Below are positions 25,813 to 33,691 of a stretch of DNA of 64,000 nucleotides, in pieces. The translations under genes and the position numbers were made by a program. The notes beneath the pieces are model-generated. The model did no database searches and was not told the origin of the DNA. It saw only the letters and a program-made list of their open reading frames with translations. The stretch spans positions 52,971 through 116,970 of the forward strand of contig CANQOC010000004.1 of NCBI GenBank assembly GCA_947625375.1. The letters are read 5' to 3'. How positions within the stretch are numbered: the first letter of the stretch is position 1; the number at the start of each line of letters is the position of its first letter. The stretch is from an uncultured Clostridia bacterium (GTDB lineage: Bacteria; Bacillota; Clostridia; Oscillospirales; Ruminococcaceae).

Positions 25813-26475
25813 TTATTCTTCGGCGACAGGCAGCAAAACCTCGGTTGTAAATGCGCCCTCCTCGGAGTTGCGGGAGATATAGCCGCCGAGGCGCCTTACG
25901 ACGTCGTCTATCCGCCCGAGGCCGAGGCCGTGCTCGCCGCCCTTGGTGCTTTTGAATATGTTTCCGACCTTTTTAAGCTTGCCGCCCGAGGTGAAATTCA
26001 AAAATGATATATAGAGCTGACTGCCCTTTAAGTCGATGTAAACGCGGATTACCCGCCTGTCCGCGGGCAGACTCTCGCTGGCCTCGATGGCGTTGTCGAA
26101 GAGGTTGCCCAAAATCGTGCACAAATCGACCGCGGAGACCGACAGCAGAACGGGAATGTGCGCGTCGGCCTCGACCCGAATATTCCGGTCGTTGGCGAGT
26201 GCGATTTTTGAGTTTAAAATCGCGTCGGTCATCGGGTTGCCGGTCTTGATGACGGTATCGACGGTGTAGAGGTCCTTTTCCAAGCCGTCCAAATATTTTG
26301 ATATCGCCTCGAGGTCGCCCTTGTCGGTATATGATTTTAAAACCTGAATGTGATTCCGGTAGTCGTGACGCCAGCCGCGCATCTTCCGGTACATGTTGTC
26401 GACCTCTAAAAAATGCGTCTTCAAAAGCTCGCGCTGATACGCTTCAATCCGCCTGTTTGCGCGCTTTCCGAGCAT
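25813..26475 (-). CDS. GHKL sensor kinase without membrane segments (AgrC-like)
   Basis: A 220-residue kinase core related to AgrC/quorum-sensing histidine kinases. It has the phospho-acceptor block WRH37DYRNHIQVL, an N-box NLFDNAIEAS and a G-box GLGLGRIDDVV. The long N-terminal multi-span sensor typical of AgrC is missing and there is no upstream in-frame continuation, so it looks cytosolic. It follows the LytTR regulator by 8 bases in the same unit. It could be a natural soluble sensor or a gene that lost its sensor half. Confidence 0.82.
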   Translation of the reverse strand: MLGKRANRRIEAYQRELLKTHFLEVDNMYRKMRGWRHDYRNHIQVLKSYTDKGDLEAISKYLDGLEKDLYTVDTVIKTGNPMTDAILNSKIALANDRNIRVEADAHIPVLLSVSAVDLCTILGNLFDNAIEASESLPADRRVIRVYIDLKGSQLYISFLNFTSGGKLKKVGNIFKSTKGGEHGLGLGRIDDVVRRLGGYISRNSEEGAFTTEVLLPVAEE

Positions 26476-26483
26476 AATTCCAC

Positions 26484-27179
26484 CTACCTTTTCATGTTGA
26501 TTATCGCGCGGTTGACCTTTTCGTATGCCCCTCTCGGCAGCGGAACGGAGTCGCCGCCCCTGAGAAAAATTTCAGACCGAGTGACCCGGGTTATGAAATA
26601 AAGATTGACGGTATATGACCGTCCGACGCGGATAAATCTTTCGTCGAGACTGCGCTCAATCTCTTTGAGCGGCATTTTGAGCGTATAATCCCGGTCGGCG
26701 TGAACGGTGACATAGTTTTTTATCACCTCAATAAATTTTATATCGCAAATCGGCACCAGCGCGGTCTCGTCGGGAGTCTCCAAAATGAGCCTTTTGCCGT
26801 CGTCCGAAATCTTTTCGACCGCCCTTGAAAGCACCGAAAACAGCTTTTCGCGGTCGACCGGCTTTAAAAGATAGTGCATTGCCGCGACGTCGTAACCCTC
26901 GGCGATGTAGTCGGAATACGCGGTGATAAAGATTATCTGCAAAAGCCTGTTGCCGTCCTGACGCAGCTTTTTGGCAAGCCCGACCCCCGAGAGCCCCGGC
27001 ATTTCGATGTCAAGAAGAAGTATGTCGGGCGGGCAGTCGGCATATGAAAACAAAAGCGCCTCGGCCGAGGGATATTCGCGTATGCTGACGCCGACCCCCG
27101 ACCTTGCGGACCAGTCGAGGACGATTTGTCTGATGAGACCGCGCTCGTCGGCATTGTCGTCGCAGATGGAGATGTTCAT
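26484..27179 (-). CDS. LytTR response regulator (AgrA-like)
   Basis: A 231-residue regulator with an N-terminal receiver domain (acidic pocket DDN near residue 8, phospho-acceptor D57 in ILLLDIEMPG, conserved lysine in LLKPVD) and a C-terminal LytTR DNA-binding domain (about 130-231: IKFIEVIKNYVTVH, GRSYTVNLYFITRV). Such proteins bind paired direct repeats upstream of target genes. It is first in the two-gene unit with the GHKL kinase. Candidate targets are the ABC genes downstream. Confidence 0.92.
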   Translation of the reverse strand: MNISICDDNADERGLIRQIVLDWSARSGVGVSIREYPSAEALLFSYADCPPDILLLDIEMPGLSGVGLAKKLRQDGNRLLQIIFITAYSDYIAEGYDVAAMHYLLKPVDREKLFSVLSRAVEKISDDGKRLILETPDETALVPICDIKFIEVIKNYVTVHADRDYTLKMPLKEIERSLDERFIRVGRSYTVNLYFITRVTRSEIFLRGGDSVPLPRGAYEKVNRAIINMKR

Positions 27180-27206
27180 ATCGGACTCCTTTGGCTTGAT
27201 AAACTG

Positions 27207-27235
27207 ATTGTAGCATATTTGCGCGGGGAAATCAA
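27207..27235 (-). promoter_or_regulatory. Promoter of LytTR/GHKL pair
   Basis: TTGATT, a 17-base spacer and TACAAT on the minus strand, 28 bases from the start codon. Confidence 0.82.
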
Positions 27236-27254
27236 GGGAAATGATGGGGTGCGG

Positions 27255-27484
27255 TTCTCTGTCCTCTATCTTCTATCCTCCATCCTCCCTCCTCTATCGT
27301 GAGTGCCATTCCGCGCGCATTATTCGCGAAATTTTAAACCGTCGCCGAAGGTAACACCACTAACCTCTGACCTCTGATCTCTGACTTCTAACTTCTGTAC
27401 TCAAATGTGGCCGCTTCGGCCACATTTGGGGAGGTGGTGCGGTCCTCTATACTCTATCCTCTATCCTCCATCTTCTATCCCTCT
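27255..27484. repeat. Repeat island: inverted R5 flanked by 7-bp tracts
   Basis: Three C/T-rich tracts (CTCTATCCTCTATCCTCCAT type and CTCTGACCTCTGATCTCTGA type) flank an inverted R5 copy (27299-27427) containing GTGCCATTCCGCGCGCATTA, the GTCGCCGAAGG hairpin remnant and the palindrome AATGTGGCCGCTTCGGCCACATT. No gene. Confidence 0.7.
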
Positions 27485-27488
27485 CTCC

Positions 27489-27517
27489 TTGACATCCCTC
27501 CCCCGCGGTGCTACAAT
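27489..27517 (+). promoter_or_regulatory. Promoter of SGNH hydrolase unit
   Basis: TTGACA, a 17-base spacer and TACAAT, 30 bases before the ATG, which has a strong AGGAGG. Confidence 0.9.
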
Positions 27518-27546
27518 ATAATCAATCAACATTCAGGAGGGTTATT

Positions 27547-28713
27547 ATGTCCGACACCGATATAAAAAGCTCGTGGCTATGCTCGTGGATAGCTCCGCCG
27601 CTCAACGCCGACGCGGAGGTGCTTCCGAAAAAAATCCCGCTCGCGGGGAATACCGTAAGGCACCAGATTAAGCTTGCCGCCGGGGGCGCAAAAATCCGCC
27701 TCACATTTTCAAACGAATACTCCGAAACGCTCGACGCGCCCGACAGCGTCCTCGAGCTTCGGTCGGTACATATCGCCCGGCTCGCCGAAGCTGGTAAACC
27801 CGATATTGTCGCCGGAACCGACGTCGCGGTGACCTTTTCGGGACATGAATCCGCGTCCGTTCCCGCCGGTTCGGTCCTCACCTCCGATGCCGTCGATTTT
27901 CCGACTGATGACCTCGGAATGATTGCAGTGACGGTCTGCTTCGGAGACCTCCCCGAATACCCCGCCTGTCACCGCGAGGCCGATTGCAGCAGCTGGCTTA
28001 TGTCCGGCGCTCACCCCGCCGATGACTTTTCGCCCGAGGAATACCTTTGGAGCTATTTCTCGCTCTGCCGCGCCGACGTTTTTGCGCCCGAAAGCCGCAA
28101 AACGCTCGTCTGTTTCGGCGACTCGATAACCGACGGCGCCGTCTCGACCTTCAACGGCTTCGACGCATGGCCGAACCTTCTGGCGGCGTCGCTTCTGTCC
28201 GACAGTAATTTTTCTCATATATCCGCCGTCGACTCCGCAATCGCCGGAAACGCGATATACGGCGGCTGGGGGACGCCCGCTGTCGACCGCTTTAAGCGCG
28301 ACGTCCTCGACGTCCCGGGGGTCGGCTTTGCCGCCGTCCTGATTGGCACAAACGACATTCCCGGCGCTGTCAGCGACATCACCGACGGCTTTATTTCGGC
28401 ATACAGCGGCATGATTTCGGAGTGTCACAAAGCGGGAATAAAGATTTACGGCGGGACAATCACCCCGTTCGGCAATAACGAGCACTGGGCGTCCGACCTC
28501 CACGAGAGAATCAGGACACAGGTCAACGGCTGGATTATGAGCCCCGAAAGCGGCTTCGACGGCTATGTCGACTTTGCGTCCGCCGTCGCCGACCCCGCCG
28601 ACAGGACAAAGCTCCGCCACGACTGCGACTCGGGCGACGGTCTCCACCCAAGCGCCAAGGGTCACGCCGAAATGGGAGCCGCGGCAGCCGCGGCGCTGAA
28701 AAAGCTGATATAG
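27547..28713 (+). CDS. SGNH/GDSL-type hydrolase (esterase family)
   Basis: A 388-residue hydrolase. Residues 1-180 form a beta-rich N-terminal domain resembling carbohydrate-esterase accessory domains; residues 185-388 form the SGNH domain with block I G191-D-S193, block III GTNDIP and the catalytic pair D364-G-L-H367. Expected chemistry is deacylation of an ester, often on a polysaccharide or lipid. No signal peptide is seen, so it is probably intracellular. The ATG follows AGGAGG; the 13 in-frame codons upstream overlap the promoter. It heads a four-gene unit ending at 29818. Confidence 0.9.
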   Translation: MSDTDIKSSWLCSWIAPPLNADAEVLPKKIPLAGNTVRHQIKLAAGGAKIRLTFSNEYSETLDAPDSVLELRSVHIARLAEAGKPDIVAGTDVAVTFSGHESASVPAGSVLTSDAVDFPTDDLGMIAVTVCFGDLPEYPACHREADCSSWLMSGAHPADDFSPEEYLWSYFSLCRADVFAPESRKTLVCFGDSITDGAVSTFNGFDAWPNLLAASLLSDSNFSHISAVDSAIAGNAIYGGWGTPAVDRFKRDVLDVPGVGFAAVLIGTNDIPGAVSDITDGFISAYSGMISECHKAGIKIYGGTITPFGNNEHWASDLHERIRTQVNGWIMSPESGFDGYVDFASAVADPADRTKLRHDCDSGDGLHPSAKGHAEMGAAAAAALKKLI

Positions 28714-28727
28714 GCGCTGAATCAGAG

Positions 28728-29060
28728 ATGAAAAAGAAGATAGGGGATATCGTTACGGTCACCGTTGACCGGCCTCTCGGGAGCCGTCACCCCGAATATA
28801 AAAGTATGCTCTATCCCGTGAATTACGGATATGTCAAGGGCATTTCCGCCCCTGACGGAGAGGAACAGGACGCTTATATTCTCGGCGTGAACAAAGCCGT
28901 CGAAGAGTTTACCGGAAAGATAATTGCCGTGGTTCACAGGCTCGACGACGTCGAAGATAAGTGGGTCGTTTGTCCGGAAAATCTTTCGTTCAGCAAGGAA
29001 GAAATTTCCGCGCAAATCCGGTTCGCGGAGCAGTATTATCAGTCCGAAATAGTGATGTAA
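28728..29060 (+). CDS. Small inorganic pyrophosphatase-like protein
   Basis: A 110-residue minimal member of the soluble inorganic pyrophosphatase fold, a short form common in Bacillota. Conserved features are HPEYKSMLYPVNYGYV and DGEEQDAYILGV, corresponding to the substrate/metal face of family I enzymes, and HRLDDVEDKWVV near the C-terminus. It is about 60 residues shorter than E. coli Ppa and lacks some catalytic acids, so pyrophosphatase activity is uncertain. It begins 14 bases after the SGNH gene. Confidence 0.8.
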   Translation: MKKKIGDIVTVTVDRPLGSRHPEYKSMLYPVNYGYVKGISAPDGEEQDAYILGVNKAVEEFTGKIIAVVHRLDDVEDKWVVCPENLSFSKEEISAQIRFAEQYYQSEIVM

Positions 29061-29085
29061 ATTCCTGAGCCCGCGCGGAGGTTAT

Positions 29086-29499
29086 ATGAAAAAACTTTTG
29101 ACAATAATTCTCTGCTTTCTCGCCGCGTTCGCCATTTCCGCCTGCAGCGATATCAAAAACCCGTATGTTCGGGAGTATGTCGCGGGAGAGGGGAACACGA
29201 AGGGCGACGTCGACGCAAAGAGCTTTTATGACCGCGACGCGCGTTTTGAAATCGGCGCGACGGCGGACGGCTATGCCGTTTTTAAGGACCCCGACGCCGC
29301 CTTTGACGCCCTGATTGAAGGGTACGCCGACGGCCTCGAGCTGATTCGGGACGAGTGCGGCTTGGACGCCGTCTCGCGGAGCAATTATAAGGACTATAAG
29401 ACATACGGGTGGCAGGTCGCTTCGGGCACCGACGCCGCCCGGGAGCAGGCGCGGTTTGTCTCATCTTTCTTCGACATCTACGAGAACAGTTTTGAGTGA
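29086..29499 (+). CDS. Small lipoprotein of unknown function
   Basis: A 137-residue predicted lipoprotein. A lysine-led hydrophobic signal peptide (residues 3-19) ends in the lipobox ISAC, so it should be anchored on the outer face of the membrane. The mature part is acidic and rich in Asp, Ala and Tyr, with no motif I recognise. It is third in the unit behind the pyrophosphatase-like gene, starting 25 bases after it. Confidence 0.75.
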   Translation: MKKLLTIILCFLAAFAISACSDIKNPYVREYVAGEGNTKGDVDAKSFYDRDARFEIGATADGYAVFKDPDAAFDALIEGYADGLELIRDECGLDAVSRSNYKDYKTYGWQVASGTDAAREQARFVSSFFDIYENSFE

Positions 29500-29512
29500 C
29501 GGAGGTGCTTTG

Positions 29513-29818
29513 ATGCTGATTTATTCCGCAATCATGTTTTTGGCGGCGGCGCTTCTTCTGGCGCTGAGCATAGCCGTCTACAGGGGCAAAACCGACCTTA
29601 TACACGACTACCACCAAGCGGGCGTTGCCGATAAACCCGCATACGGCAAGGCTTTCGGCAAGGCTCTTTCCGTATTCGCGGCATCTGCGCTTCTCAGCGG
29701 TCTGGCCGGGCTCCTTGCCCCGTCTCACGGACTCGCGGCGGCCGTCGCAATCCTGATTGCCGGCTTCGCCGTCGGCACGGCGCTGATTATAGCGGTGCAG
29801 AGGAAGTATAACGGCTGA
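29513..29818 (+). CDS. DUF3784-like small membrane protein
   Basis: A 101-residue protein with three hydrophobic segments (about 3-21, 48-66, 73-92) and the loop YRGKTDLIHDYHQAGVADKPAYGKAFGKAL, which matches the DUF3784 family of small Bacillota membrane proteins. The ATG follows GGAGGTGC. Function unknown. Last gene before the terminator at 29919. Confidence 0.75.
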   Translation: MLIYSAIMFLAAALLLALSIAVYRGKTDLIHDYHQAGVADKPAYGKAFGKALSVFAASALLSGLAGLLAPSHGLAAAVAILIAGFAVGTALIIAVQRKYNG

Positions 29819-29918
29819 ATAAGGATATATGCAAAAAGCAGCCTTTTTAGGCAACCCCGCATAAAACAGCAAAACAAAAATTTTAATGCGGCGGTCTGCC
29901 AAAAGGGTGCTAAACAAA

Positions 29919-29948
29919 GCCATATCCGAGATTTCGGGTATGGCTTTT
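29919..29948. terminator. Terminator between SGNH unit and VTC operon
   Basis: Long stem GCCATA-tCCGA-gatt-TCGG-gTATGGC followed by TTTTGCTT on the plus strand; on the minus strand it is followed by TTTG, so it may serve both converging units. Confidence 0.85.
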
Positions 29949-29972
29949 GCTTATCTATTCAAACGAACACGG

Positions 29973-32204
29973 CTATCTCCTCCGCCTGTAAAGCAGCGCA
30001 ATCACGCACCCGACCAGCAGAACAAAAGCTGAAACCGCAGTAAGAACGATGTCCTTGCCCGATATCGAAGCAGCGTCCGCTTCTTGAGGAATGTCTCCTT
30101 GCGCCTGATTGCCGTTTGGAGTTCTCATATTTCCTCCGAATCGGCGGTCGCCGAAATTCTGACCATCTTGCAAAGAAGCTTGCATATTTTCTTGCGGCAG
30201 GTCAAACGGCGATTCGCTCTCTGCCGCGCCTTGCTGAAAGTCGGGTGGCGTCATGCTTTCCTCGGCGCCACTTTGCTCCGAATAGTCTGCTTCACTGCTT
30301 TGAACATCGGTCTGTTCGGAATTTTGAGGCGGTTTGTTCATTTCGTCCTGCGAAATATCTTGATTCGCTCCTTCGTCCGAAACGTCATTTTGTGAAGAAT
30401 CCGATTCATTCTCTTGTGGAATTTCTGGAGGAACATTGTCTTCCTCGCCGTCTTGCGGAAAGTCGGGAGGAGTCATGTTTTCATCGCTCGGCATCTCGGG
30501 CGGTTGCATAGAACCAAGGTCGCCGTCGGAAAAATCGGGAGACATTCCTCCTTGCATGTCCGGCGGCTGCATACCTCCCGCTTCACCGTTTCCGGGAAAA
30601 TCGGGAGGCGCGTTTCCGTCGGGCGGCTCGGGAGGGGTAAATTCTCCCGCTACGTTACCGCCCATGAAGCCGTTGCCCGAGGCGCTTAAAAGACTGACAG
30701 TCGGCATATCCGCACTCGCCGACAGCGTGCTTATATCGGAGGTTTCATCTGCCGTGCCGCGCTCATCTGCCCCGCCGTTTCTGCCGAAGCCGCCTCGATT
30801 CTGCATTTGCCCGTTTCCGAAGCCGTTACCGCCGTGCATTTTACCGCCAAAACCGCCAAATCCTCCGCCCGCCGAAGAATTGTCAATAGTAATCTCCGTT
30901 TCGGTATCACCGATAATCAGCGTGCAGGTATCTCCGAGCTGCATTTCGGGCGTGCTGATGAGAACCGAGGAAAAGCTGTACGGAATATTTTCGGAAATAA
31001 GGCTGTTCCCGTCGGAGTCTTTTACCGTAACGTCAGTACCCGCGTTAGCGGAAACGGTCTGCATGATGAAGCATTGCGGCGAGGAGGAATCAAACCCCTC
31101 AGCCATGCCGCTGCTCCCGCAGGCGACGACGGTTCCGCCGCTTATCTCGCATTTTCCGCCGTACTCGCTTCCGCAATCTATAGCGCAGCTCCCGCCGCTC
31201 TCGCCGACGCTGACAAACAGCTTCCCGCCGCTGATGTAAATGTCCTTGTTTGAATCTATGCCGTCGGAATCCCTGCCGTTTTCGTTCAGGACGGTGATTT
31301 CGCCGCCCGTGATGTTTATAACGGAGTTCCCTTGATATCCGTTGGCATTTATTCCGTCGTCGGTGGGGTTAATGTCGATTGTCCCGCCTGCGATAGTGAT
31401 TTGCACCGCCTCCAGTCCTTCATAGCAGGACGGAATGGAAATATTTCCCGATTCTATATATATAAAAGATGTTTCATCGTCGTTTGAAGCCGTGATTCCG
31501 TCGTCGCCGGCGTTAAGCGTGAGGTCCGCGTCTTTAATGCGCACGCTGTCGTTTGCGTGTATCGCGTCCTGCGCGGTGGTCACGGTTATTGTGCCGCCCG
31601 TGATTGTTAAATCGTCGTTGCAGACGATTCCGTGCCGATAATCTGCGGTTATATTGAGCGCCCCCTCGCCGTTTACGGTCAAGTCATCGCGGGAATAAAT
31701 CGTTCCGTCGATACCTGCGGAGACTGCTTCTTCACTGAAATCTGAACCCGAGGAAAGCGTATTTTCCGTGCCGTCTTTTAATGTGATGAAAACCTTTTCG
31801 GCCTGCTCCACGAGCAGAGCCGCGCTATCTTCACAATGCAGGGTAACACCGTCAAACATCAGCCAAATCTTGTCGTCGCCGTCCGCTTCGATGATTACGG
31901 AGCCGTCGGAAAGATTGCCCGAAAGCAGGTATTTTCCCGCATAAATAATATGCACTTCCCCGCCATTGACATAAGCTCCGTTTCCTGCGACCGTGCTGCC
32001 CTCGTCGGACAGTGTGATTTTCGTCGCGCCCGAGGTGTCCCAATCCGAGCTCAGGTCGTTTTGGGTGAACATAGCGTCGCTGTTTTCTTCGTCCGAAACC
32101 GCCTGAATTCCGAGAGCCGTTCCGTTCATAAACAAAACCGTCAGTATAAGGGTAAACGCCGTTATCACAACGCAAACCGCGTCAATATGCCTGTGTGTCG
32201 CCAT
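29973..32204 (-). CDS. Surface-anchored DUF4353 carbohydrate-binding-domain protein
   Basis: A 743-residue exported protein. After an N-terminal hydrophobic anchor (about 10-32), residues 45-430 form a repetitive beta-helix-like region matching the DUF4353 'carbohydrate-binding domain' family, with motifs such as GGTITVTTAQDAIHAND and GGTIDINPTDDGINA. Residues 430-500 are Gly/Asn/Met-rich. Residues 520-700 are a Pro/Asp/Glu/Gln-rich stalk with repeated PPDFP and PPEMP units. A C-terminal membrane helix followed by RRRR anchors the end. The family is usually encoded beside VTC-domain and DUF4956 proteins, exactly as here. Function is unknown; a cell-surface structural or adhesin role is inferred. 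Confidence 0.85.
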   Translation of the reverse strand: MATHRHIDAVCVVITAFTLILTVLFMNGTALGIQAVSDEENSDAMFTQNDLSSDWDTSGATKITLSDEGSTVAGNGAYVNGGEVHIIYAGKYLLSGNLSDGSVIIEADGDDKIWLMFDGVTLHCEDSAALLVEQAEKVFITLKDGTENTLSSGSDFSEEAVSAGIDGTIYSRDDLTVNGEGALNITADYRHGIVCNDDLTITGGTITVTTAQDAIHANDSVRIKDADLTLNAGDDGITASNDDETSFIYIESGNISIPSCYEGLEAVQITIAGGTIDINPTDDGINANGYQGNSVINITGGEITVLNENGRDSDGIDSNKDIYISGGKLFVSVGESGGSCAIDCGSEYGGKCEISGGTVVACGSSGMAEGFDSSSPQCFIMQTVSANAGTDVTVKDSDGNSLISENIPYSFSSVLISTPEMQLGDTCTLIIGDTETEITIDNSSAGGGFGGFGGKMHGGNGFGNGQMQNRGGFGRNGGADERGTADETSDISTLSASADMPTVSLLSASGNGFMGGNVAGEFTPPEPPDGNAPPDFPGNGEAGGMQPPDMQGGMSPDFSDGDLGSMQPPEMPSDENMTPPDFPQDGEEDNVPPEIPQENESDSSQNDVSDEGANQDISQDEMNKPPQNSEQTDVQSSEADYSEQSGAEESMTPPDFQQGAAESESPFDLPQENMQASLQDGQNFGDRRFGGNMRTPNGNQAQGDIPQEADAASISGKDIVLTAVSAFVLLVGCVIALLYRRRR

Positions 32205-32215
32205 AACGCTCCTCC

Positions 32216-32887
32216 TTAACCCATGTACTCCCCGTTATAGCTCACAAGCACCGCGCTCTGAACGCCGGGCATTTCGGAAAGCTCGTTTATAAAATCCGTG
32301 TTGTCGTCTATAAGGCGGATTTCTAAATTCAGCTCTACAAAACCCTTTTGCGCGGTTTTGTTTTTTACAACGCACCGCTTGGTTTTGTTTTCAAGATACG
32401 CCCTTGCCGCCTGTTCGCTCTCGTATCCGTCGCACTGCAGCACCACAATATATGGGTTGCAGCGAGATTTTCTGTTGACAAACACAAGCAGAATGAGACC
32501 GATTATAACGCTTCCTATGACCGCAAGAGGAATCATTCCCGCCGCAAGGATTATGCCGACCGCAATCGACCAGAACAGAAAAGCAATATCGAGCGGCTCT
32601 TTGATTGCAGTGCGAAAACGAACGATAGAAAGCGCGCCGACCATTCCGAGGGAAAGCACGACATTTGACGTTACGGCGAGGATTAAAACCGTTGTAATCA
32701 TCGTCAGCGCGATAAGCGTAACGCCGAACGACGAGGAATACATCACCCCGTTGTAGGTCTTTTTATAGATGAGAAAAATGAATATGCCGAGACCGAACGC
32801 GAGTATCAGCGCGAGCGCCATATCGAATACCGTCACGCTTGAAATGTTCTCTAAAAAGCTTGATTTGAAAATATCACTGAATGTCAT
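32216..32887 (-). CDS. DUF4956 membrane protein
   Basis: A 223-residue inner-membrane protein with four hydrophobic segments (about 20-42, 49-74, 94-115, 118-138) and a cytosolic C-terminal domain of about 85 residues. The segment SLGMVGALSIVRFRTAIKEPLDIAFLFWSIAVG is the signature of DUF4956. The ATG follows a GAAAGGAA ribosome-binding site; upstream in-frame codons overlap the preceding VTC gene. It is middle gene of the VTC-DUF4956-DUF4353 operon, 11 bases before the surface-protein gene. It probably acts with the VTC-like polymerase at the membrane. Confidence 0.9.
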   Translation of the reverse strand: MTFSDIFKSSFLENISSVTVFDMALALILAFGLGIFIFLIYKKTYNGVMYSSSFGVTLIALTMITTVLILAVTSNVVLSLGMVGALSIVRFRTAIKEPLDIAFLFWSIAVGIILAAGMIPLAVIGSVIIGLILLVFVNRKSRCNPYIVVLQCDGYESEQAARAYLENKTKRCVVKNKTAQKGFVELNLEIRLIDDNTDFINELSEMPGVQSAVLVSYNGEYMG

Positions 32888-32907
32888 GGTTATTGTTCCT
32901 TTCTTTT

Positions 32908-33579
32908 TTAGCCGTAAATTCGGCACTGTGCGTATTTTGAAAAAGCCGCCGCCCTGCGGCCCGTGATTTGAACCGCGTCGCGGATAATGTCGGGAAGATA
33001 TTCGTCCCACTTCACTTCCATTAAAATCGGAGCGTCGCCCGCGGGGACTGTCACAAGATTCGGGTTCAGAAAATCGGTGCACCCGAGGGAAGTGCGGATT
33101 CCGTAATCGAATGTCACGCGAACATTTCCGGGACCGTAGACAAAAGGCTCTCTTGTATAGTCCACGACGACTTTAGGTCGCAGTCTTTCGGTTTTCATCT
33201 TGTAGATAAGCTCGCAAAGAAGCAGCGGGGCGTTCTCGGGAGTCCGAAGAATATCTCCGCTCAAAACTGCCTGAACCTGTTTTTCGGTAAGCTGTATGGA
33301 TTGTTTATTGCTGAGACCGTTAAGCTTGCTCTTTTTCTCCAAGCTTAAAAAGCTCGAGTCGCCGTTATAACAGCGAATGCGAAACTTTTCCCTTTGATTC
33401 ACTCCGTCGATTTTCTCGCGCAGAGCCTTGTCCTCGGGGGTGTCAAAATACAGGCTGCGGATTAAATATCTGCCGTTTACGGCGTGTTCGTCCGGTTTCA
33501 TGATTGCCCGAAGCCGACTGCGGAGCGCGAAGAGGTCGGCGGTGTTGATTTCAATTTTCCATTCATGGCGGAAGTCCAT
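32908..33579 (-). CDS. VTC-domain (polyphosphate polymerase-like) protein
   Basis: A 223-residue soluble domain of the VTC family, related to the catalytic tunnel of yeast Vtc4, which makes polyphosphate from ATP. Characteristic parts are HEWKIEIN at the start, RSLYFDTPED, the basic REKFRIRCYNG and EKKSKLNGLSNKQS strands that would bind phosphate, the late VTFDYGIRTS, and MEVKWDEYLP carrying the metal-binding glutamate. All are present, so it may be active, but bacterial members next to DUF4956 have not been assigned a firm product. It is first in its operon, upstream of DUF4956. Confidence 0.87.
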   Translation of the reverse strand: MDFRHEWKIEINTADLFALRSRLRAIMKPDEHAVNGRYLIRSLYFDTPEDKALREKIDGVNQREKFRIRCYNGDSSFLSLEKKSKLNGLSNKQSIQLTEKQVQAVLSGDILRTPENAPLLLCELIYKMKTERLRPKVVVDYTREPFVYGPGNVRVTFDYGIRTSLGCTDFLNPNLVTVPAGDAPILMEVKWDEYLPDIIRDAVQITGRRAAAFSKYAQCRIYG

Positions 33580-33598
33580 TTTTATTCACCTTCTTCCG

Positions 33599-33640
33599 GA
33601 ATTTTCTTAATTATAATCGCCGAACCTTAAATGAAGTAAA
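33599..33640 (-). promoter_or_regulatory. Probable promoter of VTC operon
   Basis: A perfect minus-strand TATAAT lies at about 33612-33617, 33 bases before the VTC start. The best -35 (TTTACT) is at a long 19-base spacing and overlaps the preceding terminator T-run. Confidence 0.4.
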
Positions 33641-33668
33641 AAAGACGTCCTTCTTTTTGAAGAACGCC
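33637..33668 (-). terminator. Terminator after sensor kinase
   Basis: GCGTTCTTC-aaaaa-GAAGGACGT stem (two G-T pairs) followed by TTTTTT on the minus strand. It separates the two-component genes from the VTC operon. Confidence 0.85.
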
Positions 33669-33691
33669 GTTTTAATATCTGATATACAAAA

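Noticed and set aside
30084..31253. Plus-strand frames over the surface-protein gene
   Set aside because: Proline/serine or histidine-rich antisense readings of the repetitive stalk and beta-helix coding region.
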